From Abelmoschus esculentus (Eukaryota > Streptophyta > Magnoliopsida > Malvales > Malvaceae), in the NCBI GenBank assembly GCA_035048815.1, contig JAUCBN010000046.1, positions 11,076,999 to 11,140,998 of the forward strand: a stretch of 64,000 nucleotides of DNA, given 5' to 3'. A model generated the notes under the pieces. The model made no database searches. It was not told where the DNA came from and saw only the letters and a program-made list of their open reading frames with translations. Within the stretch, counting starts at the first letter, position 1; each line of letters begins with the position of its first letter. Made by a program: the position numbers and the translations under genes. Of the stretch, positions 23,935 to 34,433 are shown piece by piece.

Positions 23935-25140
23935 TCACTCATCGCCCATATCCGCATCATCATCACCATCCTCACCTTCATCACCCTCATCGTCATCGTC
24001 ATCTTCATCTTCATCCTCATCATCATCTCCATCTTTGTTGGAAGTGGTTTGCATGTAATGGAGAGCTTCAATGGAGATCCTCATGGAAGTGCTTTGATTC
24101 TCCAATCCCGTCAATCTCGTATCCAAAGCATCAAAGCGAGAATTGAAATGAGTGGACAAAGAATCAAACCTTCCATCTAGAGTGTCGAACCGAGCATCCA
24201 TACTAGCAAAGCGAGCATCCAAACTATCAAACCGTGAGGTGAGAAAGTTCATAAGCTCGACGTTTGGTCCAAGTTGTCGAAGAGGCTCCGGATCAACAAC
24301 GGGAGGAGGAGGAGGAGGACCGCGAACCCATTCACCATTGGAAGCATATTGAAAATGGGAACGGTTGAGAGAAGTTTCACCTATGGGTTCCTTTACCGAT
24401 TCCACCTTGTCATAAGAGCAATCAATTCCCAAATGCAGAAATATAGAACTGAGAATGCAAGCATAGGGAAAAGACTTGACAAGAGGAGTGGCACGATTAT
24501 AGATATGCCACACAATGTCAGAGAAAACAATCTGAGCAAGATTTGGTCGACGAGCTTCACGGAAACACTTTAACCAAAAACTATCAACTTGACGAATCCA
24601 GGAGTACTTACTGTTTGATGGACGAATCCACCAAGATATAATGAGGTGCAAGAACCGGTCATGAACGTCAAGCGAGATAACCGACCCGGTAAAGTATCCG
24701 AGAGAGTCTTCGTCGTCAAGGCCAACATCCTCAAGACCAAAAGCATCAACAAAGGTGTCGACATCGACTCGGAAAGTACGACCCATAAGGTAAGATTCAA
24801 TCGCCACAACTTTGCTCTTATCCTTAGATAGAATGCACTTAGCATTAGCATAAAAGAGAAGGAAAAGAGTCGGAAAGAACTTGCCGGAATGGGTGAGAAA
24901 AGGAAAAAACTTCCACTCGATGATTTGATCGTAATAACGAAAGGGGAACTTGTAGGATGTCATGAAGTCAACATCCACACATCGCTCCTTTTTAAGCGAG
25001 TAGTCTCGGAAGTTGTTAAAGTTATCAACTCTCCCCGGACCATCCAAGCAACGATAAAAAACCACAGGCAAATTTACACGAGGAGCACGAGTAGTAGATG
25101 AACTCCCAGCCTCGGTACGAGCACGTTTCTTTGGAGCCAT
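23935..25140 (-). CDS. P third ORF: envelope-position protein with coiled coil and acidic tail
   Basis: An uninterrupted ORF of 401 residues, ATG at 25138-25140 (MAPKKRARTEAG), after a pol that carries stops. Residues 1-20 are basic with a nuclear-signal-like PKKRAR. Residues 25-265 form a globular part of the plant transposon protein type (YLMGRTFRVDVDTFVDAFGL). A proline run follows (PPPPPP), then about 45 residues of heptads with the pattern RFDSLD/RFASMD/RFDTLD, a likely coiled coil, and a strongly acidic Asp/Glu tail. Sireviruses are known to carry an envelope-like ORF at this place. I see no membrane span, so an envelope role is not supported by the sequence; a nuclear or particle-associated role is equally possible. 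Confidence 0.8.
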   Translation of the reverse strand: MAPKKRARTEAGSSSTTRAPRVNLPVVFYRCLDGPGRVDNFNNFRDYSLKKERCVDVDFMTSYKFPFRYYDQIIEWKFFPFLTHSGKFFPTLFLLFYANAKCILSKDKSKVVAIESYLMGRTFRVDVDTFVDAFGLEDVGLDDEDSLGYFTGSVISLDVHDRFLHLIISWWIRPSNSKYSWIRQVDSFWLKCFREARRPNLAQIVFSDIVWHIYNRATPLVKSFPYACILSSIFLHLGIDCSYDKVESVKEPIGETSLNRSHFQYASNGEWVRGPPPPPPVVDPEPLRQLGPNVELMNFLTSRFDSLDARFASMDARFDTLDGRFDSLSTHFNSRFDALDTRLTGLENQSTSMRISIEALHYMQTTSNKDGDDDEDEDEDDDDDEGDEGEDGDDDADMGDE

Positions 25141-26036
25141 GATCTAGAGATTTTAAAAGAATTGGATTAGTTATATTGAAAAATATGTATGCTCTATCAA
25201 CCTAATTCAATCCTATTAATCTATAATTTAAGGTATTTGAGAATTTAAAAAAAAATCTTGAAAAAACCAGTAAAAACTAATACAAAAAAATTAATTTATA
25301 TTCGAATGAAAAAAATTTGATTTTGAAAAATTTTCGTAGGATTACGAAAACCCATACAATAAGCATTCAAAATATGTTCAAAATCTAAATTTTAACATGC
25401 TAAAAATCAACGAAAATAAGGTTTTTCAAAAATTACCTTGATTATGGATTAGGAAGAATTTGTAGATTTTGGAGCACCAAAAGTTGATATGATCTTGGCT
25501 TTGAAGTATAGAGTGAAATCCCCAAAGAGAAACGTTGAAATTGTGGTGAAAAACGATGGATTTGATGGGTTTTTAAAGGAGTGGCCGACTAGGGTTTGAG
25601 AGGATTTGTTTGGGTAAGTTTTAGTTTAGTTAAAATTAGGTTTGGGATGATTTAAAGCAATCTGCCGCCTCGTGTATTGGAACAGGTATCGAAACAGCCT
25701 GTTTCGATGCTAGTACCGATACCCTGGTATCGATACCGGTATCGATACCAGTTCTTCCCAGAACTTACCCAAATAAACACGATGAACAGGTATCGAAACA
25801 GGTGTTAGCTGTATCGATACCCCTTAGCGAGCTTTGCATTTTAGGCTTCTAAAGTACTAGAAATGAGTCTCTAAAGCCCCTATAAGCATGCAAATGATGT
25901 TATGACAAGATTATAGTGCAAAAACAAGTTCAGACTCCCCCTAGAAACATGCATAGAAGCAACAAGATACAAAAACAACATAGGCATGATTTCAATCAAG
26001 ATTCAAGCAAAAAGCGTAAAAACAACACTTAAGAGG
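25141..26036 (-). other. P spacer between pol and third ORF
   Basis: There is no ORF of note. 25678-25830 holds a cluster of GTATCGATAC palindromes and variants, including two directly adjacent copies near 25728-25747. The rest is AT-rich. It could hold a promoter or splice acceptor for the third ORF; none can be assigned by eye. Confidence 0.5.
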
Positions 26037-29000
26037 TCAAGATAGGCTAGATAGACCTAACTCTCTCCTAAGGGTCCAAAAACGCTCCTTATCCAAAGGT
26101 TTGGCAAAAATGTCCGCTAATTGGTTTAAGGTGTCAACAAACTCTAAAACAACATCATTTTTAGACACATGGTCTCTAATAAAGTGGTGTCTAATTTCTA
26201 TGTGTTTGGTTCTAGAGTGTTGAATGGGGTTCTTGGTAAGACATATGGCACTAGTATTATCACACTTAAGAGGTATGGTTTCTACCTTAATGCCATAATC
26301 TAAGAGTTGTTGCTTCATCCATAAAACTTGAGCACAACAACTCCCTAAGGATATGTACTCCGCTTCGGTGGTAGATAGGGCTACACTATTTTGTTTCTTA
26401 GAGAACCAAGATATGAGCATACTACCTAGGAATTGACAAGTTCCGGAAGTACTTTTCCTATCTATCCTACAACCTCCATAATCCGCATCCGAATAAGCAT
26501 GCAAATCAAAGGATGAGACTTTAGGATACCAAAGACCTAAACAAGGTGTGTCTCTAAGGTACCTAAAAATTCTCTTAATGGCTACTAAGTGTGATTCTCT
26601 AAGACTAGCTTGAAACCTAGCACACAAGCAAACACTAAACATGATATCGGGTCTACTTGCGGTAAGGTAAAGAAAAGAACCTATCATGGATCTATACAAT
26701 TTAGAATCAACACACTTACCTCCTTCATCCTTGTCAAGCTTAGTAGATGAGCTCATAGGAGTGGCTTGAGGTTTCACATTCTCCAAGCCAAACTTCTTGA
26801 GCATATCCTTGATGTATTTTGCTTGATTGATGAAGGTGTCATCCTTCCTTTGCTTAATTTGGAGTCCCAAAAAGAATGAGAGCTCCCCCATCATACTCAT
26901 CTCGAATTCACCTTGCATTAGCTTAGAAAATTCTTGACAATAACATTCATTAGTAGATCCAAAAATTATATCATCAACATAAATTTGAACTACTAAGATG
27001 TCATTTTTAAACCTTTTTATAAAAAGTGTAGTATCCACCTTCCCTTTTTCAAAACCTTTTTCAATTAAAAAATTTCAAAGTCTTTCATACCAAGCTCTAG
27101 GAGCTTGTTTCAAACCATATAAAGCTTTTGTTAATTTAAATACATGGTTTGGAAAATTTGGATCTTCAAAACCCAGTGGTTGTTCAACATACACTTTTTC
27201 ATTTATAAAACCATTTAAGAAAGCACTTTTGACATCTATTTGAAAAAGCTTAAAATCATGATAACATTCAAATGCAAGTAGCATCCTAATGGCTTCCATT
27301 CTAGCTACGGGTGCATAGGTTTCATCGAAATCTATTCCCTCTTCTTGAGTGTAACCTTGAGCAACTAATCTAGCTTTATTTCTCACAATGTTACCACTCT
27401 CATCTAGTTTGTTTCTAAAGACCCATTTAGTTCTTATAGTAGATTTATTACTAGGCCTATCAACTAATGTCCATACATTACTTCTCTCAAATTGATTTAA
27501 CTCTTCTTGCATAGCCAATATCCAATAATCATCACCTAAGGCTTCTTTGATATTTTTAGGCTCTATGCATGAGATAAAAGCAATATGATTCATTAATCTA
27601 AGAGAAGAACGAGTAGTTACCCCCTTGGATGGATCACCCAAGATTTCACCACTTTTGACATAGTTGAACTCCCTTGGGTAGCTCACTTCCCTTTCTTCAA
27701 GCTTTACATCTCCTAAAGCTTCTATTGGAGGATCTTGTGTTTCCTCATTGGTTGGAACTCCATCCACCTTTGATGCTTGTCCATCATCAATGGTTTCAAT
27801 AATTCCAACATCATCATCATCACAAGATTCCTTCCTAGGAAGGAGGTTATCATCGAAAACCACATGTATTGACTCTTCTACAACTAAGGTTCTTTTGTTG
27901 AAAATTCTATAAGCCTTTGAATTTAAAGAATATCCAAGAAAAATAGCTTCATCACTTTTTGCATCAAATTTACCTAAATTGTCTTTTCCATTATTCAAAA
28001 CAAAACACTTGCACCCAAAAGGGTGAAAATAGTTAATGTTAGGCTTTTTGGATTTTAAAATCTCATAAGGAGTTTTCTTTAAAATTGGCCTAATCATTAC
28101 ACGATTTGTAATATAACATGAAGTGTTTGTGGCTTCCGCCCAAAAATATTTAGGTAAATTATTTTCACAAAGCATGGTCCTAGCCATTTCTTCTAAAGTT
28201 CTATTTTTCCTCTCAACTACCCCATTTTGTTGAGGAGTGCGAGGAGCCGAAAAATTATGGCTAATCCCATTTTCATTACAAAAATTCTCAAAACCTAAAT
28301 TTTGAAATTCGGTTCCATGATTACTTCTAATATGAGAAATTCTTTGATCAAGATCATTTTGAGAAATATTTGAAAATGTGATGAATTTTTCTAAGGCTTC
28401 ATCTTTTGTACTTAAAAATAGAACCCAAGTGTATCTAGAATAATCATCAACAATAACAAATGCATATGATTTTCCACCCAAGCTAGTAGTCCTAATAGGT
28501 CCAAAGAGATCCATATGGATCAATTGTAATACCCTACTAGTTGAAACATCATTAATGGACTTAAAAGAAACTCTCTTTTGTTTACCCTTAGCACATGCAT
28601 CACAAACTTTATCTAAGGAGAACTTGAGCTTAGGTAAACCTCTAACTAGATTTTGGGAGGCTAGCATGTCCTAGTTTTCTATGCCATAACCATGCATCAT
28701 TTTCATCACTAGCAACTAAGCATGCATGAGAAATTTTTATGTCATCTAAATGCACCATATAGATATTTCCTATGTGATGACCTATGAGCATTGTTCTATT
28801 TGATTCTATGTCTAGTATTTTGCAACCATGTTTATCAAAAGAGACATAGAAACCCTTATCACACAATTGACTAATGCTCAATAAATTATGTTTAAGACCA
28901 TTAACAAGCAAGACATTTTCAATTAAAATAGAGGAGTGATTACCAATAGAGCCAATACCCTCAATTTGGCCTTTGGAGTTGTCACCAAATGTCACTACTC

Positions 29001-29130
29001 CACCCTTTTTGAGCTCTAACTCCTTAAATCGTCTCTTGTCTCCGGTCATATGCCTTGAGCATCCACTATCAAGGTACCACATGTTTTGACTTGAAGCCTT
29101 AGCCTTGAAGCAATGCTCAACCTATAAACA
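26037..29130 (-). pseudogene. P pol: protease, integrase, reverse transcriptase, RNase H; one frameshift and one stop
   Basis: Domains in order on the minus strand: retropepsin with active site WYLDSGCSRHMTGD near 29070; the integrase zinc region (WHRKLGH, CDACAKGK) near 28600-28680; integrase core with DLFGP near 28515, then RSNHGTEF near 28325 where the family has Asp in place of Asn, then GVVERKNR; reverse transcriptase with FDETYAPVARMEAIR and YVDDIIFGS near 26980; RNase H with SDADYGGCRIDRKSTSG and STTEAEYISL. Breaks: a frame change near 28645-28667 between protease and integrase, and TGA at 27075-27077 inside reverse transcriptase. The Asp to Asn change removes one of the three metal-binding acids of integrase. 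The YVDD core is intact. Confidence 0.93.
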
Positions 29131-29135
29131 AAGAT

Positions 29136-30794
29136 TTAGTTTTTGACTTTTGGTACCCAAATCATTTTGGGTCCATGAGAGTTAGTTCCCAAAAGCTTGG
29201 TTCCCTTAGGAATCCAAGATGCAATAGCATTAATATTATTAGAAATAATGAGTTCCTTAGGAACCCACACACTCCTAATTTTTCTATATCTAGCATGCCT
29301 TTGAAAACTTCTTTGTTTGTGGCCATAAAAATTCTTTTTCACATGGTTGGGTTTTGAAGAGCTTCCTTTTTCAAAAGTAGAACTACCAACCACTTTGATT
29401 TGTTCTTTAAGCTCATTCACCACTTTGTGGTGATTATCACTCAAGCTAGAAATAAGGTTGTTTAAATCCACATTTTCATTTTGAAAGAACTTTAAATCAT
29501 CATTCAAGGTAACAACCTTTTCTTCCAAATCCAAAATCGTTTTTGTCAAAGAATCATTTTTCGTTTCTAAATCGGAAATAGTTTTCTTGCTTTTCAAAAT
29601 TGATTCTTTGAATTTTAAAACCAACTCATCATAAACATCTTGCAATTCATCATAAGCATCATATAGTTCATCATATGTAAGATCATTGCAAGAGGAATCA
29701 AGGGTTACCTTAGGCTCATCAAGAGCCATGAGACAAAGGTTGGCTACTTCATTTTCCTCATCGGATGATGATTCCTCATCACTCCATGTGGCAACATGAG
29801 CCTTTTGTTTCTTCTTCTTGTCAAAACCCTTCTTTTTGTATTGTGGGCAATCGGTTCTAATGTGACCGGGTTTCTTGCATTCATAGAAAATAATTTGATC
29901 TTTCTCATCTTCTTTGCCCTTTGACTTAAAATCCTTCTTTCTTTGGAATCTCTTATTCCTATTTGCCCTCATGAGTCTAGTGAATCTTTTGGCTACCATA
30001 GCCAATTCTTCTAACTCTTCTTCTTCACTAGAATCTACTTCTTCTTGTGACATTGAGGCTTTGAGAGCAATCCCTTGCTTCTCCTTCTCAACCTCTCTCT
30101 TTTCAATCTTCACCTCTTCCTTCTTCTTTTCTTCTTCTCTTCCTTTCCTCATGATCTCATGGGTGAGAAGAGATCCCACAAGAGCATCAAGCTTTAGAGT
30201 CTTCAAATCTTTGGCTTCAATGATAGCCGTTCTCTTGCAATCCCAAGACTCGGGAAGAGAATAGATGAGCTTTCGAACGAGCTTCTCTTCCGGAATGATC
30301 TCACCGAAACCCTTGAGACCATTGACGATCACTGAGAATCTATCGAACATCTTGGTGATGTCTTCATCCGGCTCCATCTTGAAATTCTCATAGTTGAGAT
30401 TTAGAAGACCTATCTTTGTCCCCTTGACATCATTTGTGCCCTCATAAGTTGTCTCCAAGGAGTCTCATACTTCTTTGGCACTTGTGCAAGATGACATCTT
30501 TGAGTAGATGTCGGGACCAAGTGCACAAAAAAGAATGTGAAGAGCTTTGTCGTTTGTGGACATCCTTCTTTTTTCTTCATCAGTCATCTCATTTCTCTTC
30601 TTAGGCACTTGCCGATCTCCTTCTTGCTTCATAGGAATTGAGGGACCATCTTCAATTATATCCCAAAGGACATAATCATTAGAGTTGATGAACAACCTCA
30701 TCCTATTCTTCCAATAGGGGTAGTTGTCCCCATTGAAGAATGGTGGCTTGGTGATGGAATGTGACTCGTTCCATGAATCGGAGGTGGAGGCCAT
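29136..30794 (-). pseudogene. P gag, one nonsense codon
   Basis: The probable start is MASTSDSWNES at 30794, although the frame is open further upstream. A TGA at 30462-30464 replaces the Trp expected after KEV; either side the frame is the same. The Gag domain spans about residues 1-220 (FFNGDNYPYWKNRM; YSLPESWD). A Lys/Glu-rich stretch follows, then a zinc-knuckle remnant FYECKKPGHIRTDCP near 29880 in which the first Cys is Phe. A long Lys/Asp/Glu coiled-coil region (LVLKFKESILKSKKTISDLE) fills the C-terminal half. The loss of the first Cys should weaken RNA binding. Confidence 0.9.
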
Positions 30795-30865
30795 TTGATA
30801 TTTCTTATAGATGTGATCAACACGCCTTGGATCTTCTTTGGTAGATGTGAATATCTTCAAAGATT

Positions 30866-30879
30866 AGGCTCTGATACCA
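30866..30879 (-). other. P primer binding site for initiator tRNA-Met
   Basis: The minus strand reads TGGTATCAGAGCCT, the usual Copia primer site, close to the LTR end. Confidence 0.9.
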
Positions 30880-30881
30880 AT

Positions 30882-32045
30882 TTTTGAGTTGATCGATCTT
30901 GAAGTATGGCCAAGAGGGGGGTGAATTGGCAATTAAAAGATTGATTGGAAAATTTTCGGTAAAAATGAAAAATTTGATGACAAACGATTTATAGTGGTTC
31001 AAGCTTCGAAACAAGCTCTACATCCACTACCTTAGCTCCCACTAAGGATTTTGAAACCAATTCACTATTGAATTCAACCTTTTTCTCGGTTCAAGGGATA
31101 ACCGTTACAAACAAATCAATTTTTTACCCAAAATTGATTTGGACCTCACAAAGTGTTACAAGAGATTAGAGTGGGCTAAAAGGAATTCTCTCACAAGAAA
31201 TAAATGCCCCAAATACAAAAAAACTCTCCCCAAACTCAGATTACAATTTATCAAAGTGAAATTACAAGAGTTGGGAGCAAAGATATGCAATTAGGTGCTT
31301 TGAGTTGGATTTTTGTGCTTGGATGATGCTTGAGGTTCAATAGTTGTTAATGCTGCTTGAACATCTTCATTTTATATGTCCTCATTGATTTCTAACCATT
31401 GTGTTTGTTGGGAAATGAAATAAAGACGTTGAGACTTCATCTTCCCGTCATAAATGCTCTTCTGCAGGCACAGGTATCGATACTCGGGGAACCTGTTTTG
31501 GAACAACCTATAAAAAGAAAGAGCCGTTGTGCATTTAATAAGGAGGGTATCGAAACAGGTATCGATGCCATTACTAAACTGTAATGGTGGGTATCGAACC
31601 ATGTTTCGAAGCATCTCAACCATCATTTAAAGTTTTAACTGCCACCAACAGTCAACTCATTAAATGCTAAAATAGCCGTTGGGAAATAAAGGGTGTATCA
31701 ATACCAGTATCGATACCTTGAGTCCTATTTTAAAAGATTTTTAAAACAAATAAAAATACTCGAAGTGGTTCGATACTAGGTTCGAAACATGCGTTTCCAG
31801 TGGCATAATGGTATCGAACCTTGTTTCGATACTCGTTCTTAGTTTCAAGAACAAGGCTTTAAAATGCAATAGGGTATTGATACCGATTGAAATGGTATCG
31901 ATACTCTCGTATCAAAACACTTAGAAATTTTATTTCAAAGTTCTTGGTTTGACTTGAAATCAAAAATTTGACTTAAGGACTTAAAAATTTATTACAAATA
32001 GTCCTTATTCATAATTGTTATATCAAAATCAATTTTGGTTTTACA
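30882..32045 (-). repeat. P 5' LTR
   Basis: 1164 bases, the same length as the 3' LTR. Its inner end reads ...CAACTCAAAA where the other copy has ...CAACTCAACA, so the terminal CA is mutated here. Confidence 0.92.
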
Positions 32046-32079
32046 GTAATGATACAAGGGGAAGGGGTACCGATATCTT

Positions 32080-32500
32080 GAAGGCAAATCTTAGGCGTAG
32101 ATAGCAGGCGTATCGATACGACTATCTCACGTTTCGATACGCCAAATTCTAGTAAGGTTTGGTTTCGATTCTCCTAGGGAGGTGTATCGATACCATTGGA
32201 ATGTGTATCGATACCCTAGAGAGTAAACAAGGGTGAGGATGGCAGGCGTTTCGGAATGCCTTGCCCTTGTTTCGGAACCAAGAATCTCAAAGGCAAATCA
32301 TTCTGATACCTCCTTAGATGGCATATGGAAACAGGATCGTGTATCGATACCCTACATAGTTGTATCAATACGGGTAAATTTTCCTTGGTCTTAAGTCAAC
32401 GTCTTATAGTATCACTACGCAAGGTAATCTTATCGATATAGGGGCATTTCGATACCCCCTTTATAGGCGTATCGATATGCCTGGGCATTCTGCCTAAGTT
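32080..32500 (+). repeat. GTATCGATAC-rich stretch in LTR K
   Basis: Perfect or near copies of the palindrome occur around 32108, 32187, 32204 and 32340, with half-site variants (TTTCGATAC, ATCGATATG) between them. Spacing is irregular, so it is not a simple tandem repeat. Confidence 0.7.
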
Positions 32501-32970
32501 TTTAAGGGTTAAGTTTGGAGGTTCCATAAATCGTGCTATGGGTTCTTATAGGTTAATCAATCTATGAGATAAATTACAAGATTAAAAATTGAGTTTATTA
32601 TCTTGATATGTGAATTTATGATCAATGTCTTATTATTTGATAGATGGCTTAGTATCATACTTCTCTAGGGATCCATGGTGGATCGAACAATAACACTTGG
32701 TGGTTAGAGTCCTTGTTGTGTGCAGACGGGAAAATAATGTATTTAAGGGGATTTTTTAAGGAAATAATATAAGAAAATCTTGTAAATAATTTAGTGGCTT
32801 TATGTATCTAATCTTAAGTATGGTAGATGCATTGGATATTAGCTATGTTAATGCTTGTCTCAACTTGATGACATGTTTGGATTCTTGTGGAGCATGTGTT
32901 ACTTGTATGACTTGGTAAGGAAATTCAGATATCCTAAATTTAGTGCATGGGTACTTAGTTAAGGGGATTT

Positions 32971-33549
32971 GTACTATGGGCTGTGTGATTGAGTACGTCC
33001 GACGTGTCCACGGGCTATGTGATCTGGATGCGGTTCAAACCTATCCTTGGCTATGTTGATCCGGATAAGGAATATAACTTAATGGGTTGTGTGAGCATTA
33101 AGCTACTCGATGGGCTATGTGAACTCGAGTAACCTGATGGGCTATGTGACCTCAGGGTTGGAATACTTGTGGCTTTATTGATCCAAGTATGTCCCAGACG
33201 TATCTTTGGCTATGATAATCCAGATATGGTCCAACCCGAAGGCTATGTGATCATAGGGAAACCCAAGGTCTATATGAGCACGGGTATAGTAAAGCTATGC
33301 TTGGCCAATAGTTATGGATGTAGCATGCATTTGTGTATGCTATGTGATCAAGGGGAAACTCGACGACTATGTGAGCACGGGTATAGTAGGGCTACGCTTG
33401 GTCAATAGTTATGGATGTTGCATGTGTGTATGTTATGTTATCAATGATTAATGACCTTAATACCCTAAAGTTGTATGAGTGGGGTAAGGTACATGTGATT
33501 CGATGAGATTTGTGATCTCGTTGTAATTCGATGGGTTGTGTGATCTCGA
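32971..33549 (+). other. K hairpin array: constant loop, changing complementary arms
   Basis: Arms: GTACT 32971/AGTAC 32992; TCCA 33007/TGGA 33025; TATCC 33042/GGATA 33063; CTTAAT 33078/ATTAAG 33097; TACTCGA 33104/TCGAGTA 33125; CCTGA 33133/TCAGG 33152; ATACTTG 33163/CAAGTAT 33184; TATCT 33201/AGATA 33222; TCGA 33528/TCGA 33546. Loops resemble TGGGCTATGTGATC (mostly 13-16 bases). Between 33235 and 33520 the loop recurs with weaker arms. No ORF explains it. Confidence 0.8.
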
Positions 33550-33925
33550 TGTAATTTGATGGGTTGTGTGATCTCGATGTAAATCGAAGGGTTGTGTGAG
33601 ACCGAGTAGATAAGCCTGGAAAGACATGTGATATTTCTCTATGTGTAAATTTCTTGAGAATATTTAACTTGAGAACTCTATCTAAGGTAGAATAAAAGAT
33701 GAACCTTAGTTTAGAAACCTATCGGTGCACTCATGATTGTCTTATCATGCATACTTGTTTTGTGATATTCATGAACTACAGTAGAGTAGAAATGTACCAC
33801 TAAGTTTGTTAGCTCAACGTGCGAAATTTTGGTTTTTCCGTTGCATAGGTGGTAGGTAGTTTTGGAGAAGCACATCGAGGAGGATTTCCCAGCATCAGAG
33901 CTGTGAAAAGAGTTCAGTACTTGAT

Positions 33926-34433
33926 TGTCGCGTGTCAAAAGTGCGCTTTTAGTGCAAGTGGACACATCGAAAGTAATAAGTGATAAGTATTTTATCGAAT
34001 TATCGTCTCCTCAGGGACCGATATACTTAATATGCTTTCTTCACCTTCTTGTTCTGTAGAAAAGTAAAGAACACAAGTGAGTTGATTTGATTTATCTAAA
34101 ATAAAATAACTAAATAAAAATAAAGAGTTGAAATAATAGAGAGAGATGGGCTAGGATCCAGTTGCGTCGTATTGTGGATTTGATTGACTTGTCTCTGCCC
34201 AATGCAATTGTATATCACTGCCTCGGCAGCACTGCAGTTTACTGCCTTGGCAGCGACAATACTGTTTGTCGCGGCAATCCCTAGCTCGTGGGTAGACTTT
34301 ACCAAAGTTCGGCAAAGTGTCCTTGGATGACTCTGCTTATCCCTAAGTCAGAGTTCTGTTGATGACTAGTCCTTGATGATACCTGTCGCGTGTCAAAAGT
34401 GCGCGTTCAGTGCAAGTGGACACATCGCAAGTA
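33926..34433 (-). repeat. E 3' LTR remnants: two partial LTR ends in tandem
   Basis: 33926-34384 is the terminal 459 bases of the LTR, ending in GATGATACCT. It is followed at once by a second copy of the LTR end (TGTCGCGTGTCAAAAGTG) for only 50 bases, which then joins gag at GCAAGTACGACTCGG, with GTA shared by both sides. Confidence 0.8.

Larger units (their letters stand above)
22390..32045 (-). mobile_element. P: Sirevirus-like Ty1/Copia element, target duplication GTAAT
   Basis: GTAAT at 22385-22389 and 32046-32050 flanks a 9.66 kb unit. From right to left: 5' LTR, tRNA-iMet primer site, gag, protease-integrase-reverse transcriptase-RNase H, a spacer of about 900 bases, an extra ORF, polypurine tract, 3' LTR. 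The order of integrase before reverse transcriptase marks Copia. The long LTRs and an extra ORF with a coiled coil after pol are features known from the Sirevirus (SIRE/Maximus) lineage. The LTR pair is nearly identical, so it is one of the younger insertions. Confidence 0.93.

Noticed and set aside
24152..25101. Plus-strand ORFs opposite the third ORF of P
   Set aside because: They are antisense to an intact 401-codon ORF with clear domain structure.
32971..33549. CRISPR-like reading of the repeated loop and variable arms
   Set aside because: Repeats are too short and uneven, arms are self-complementary rather than unique spacers, and the DNA is a plant LTR.
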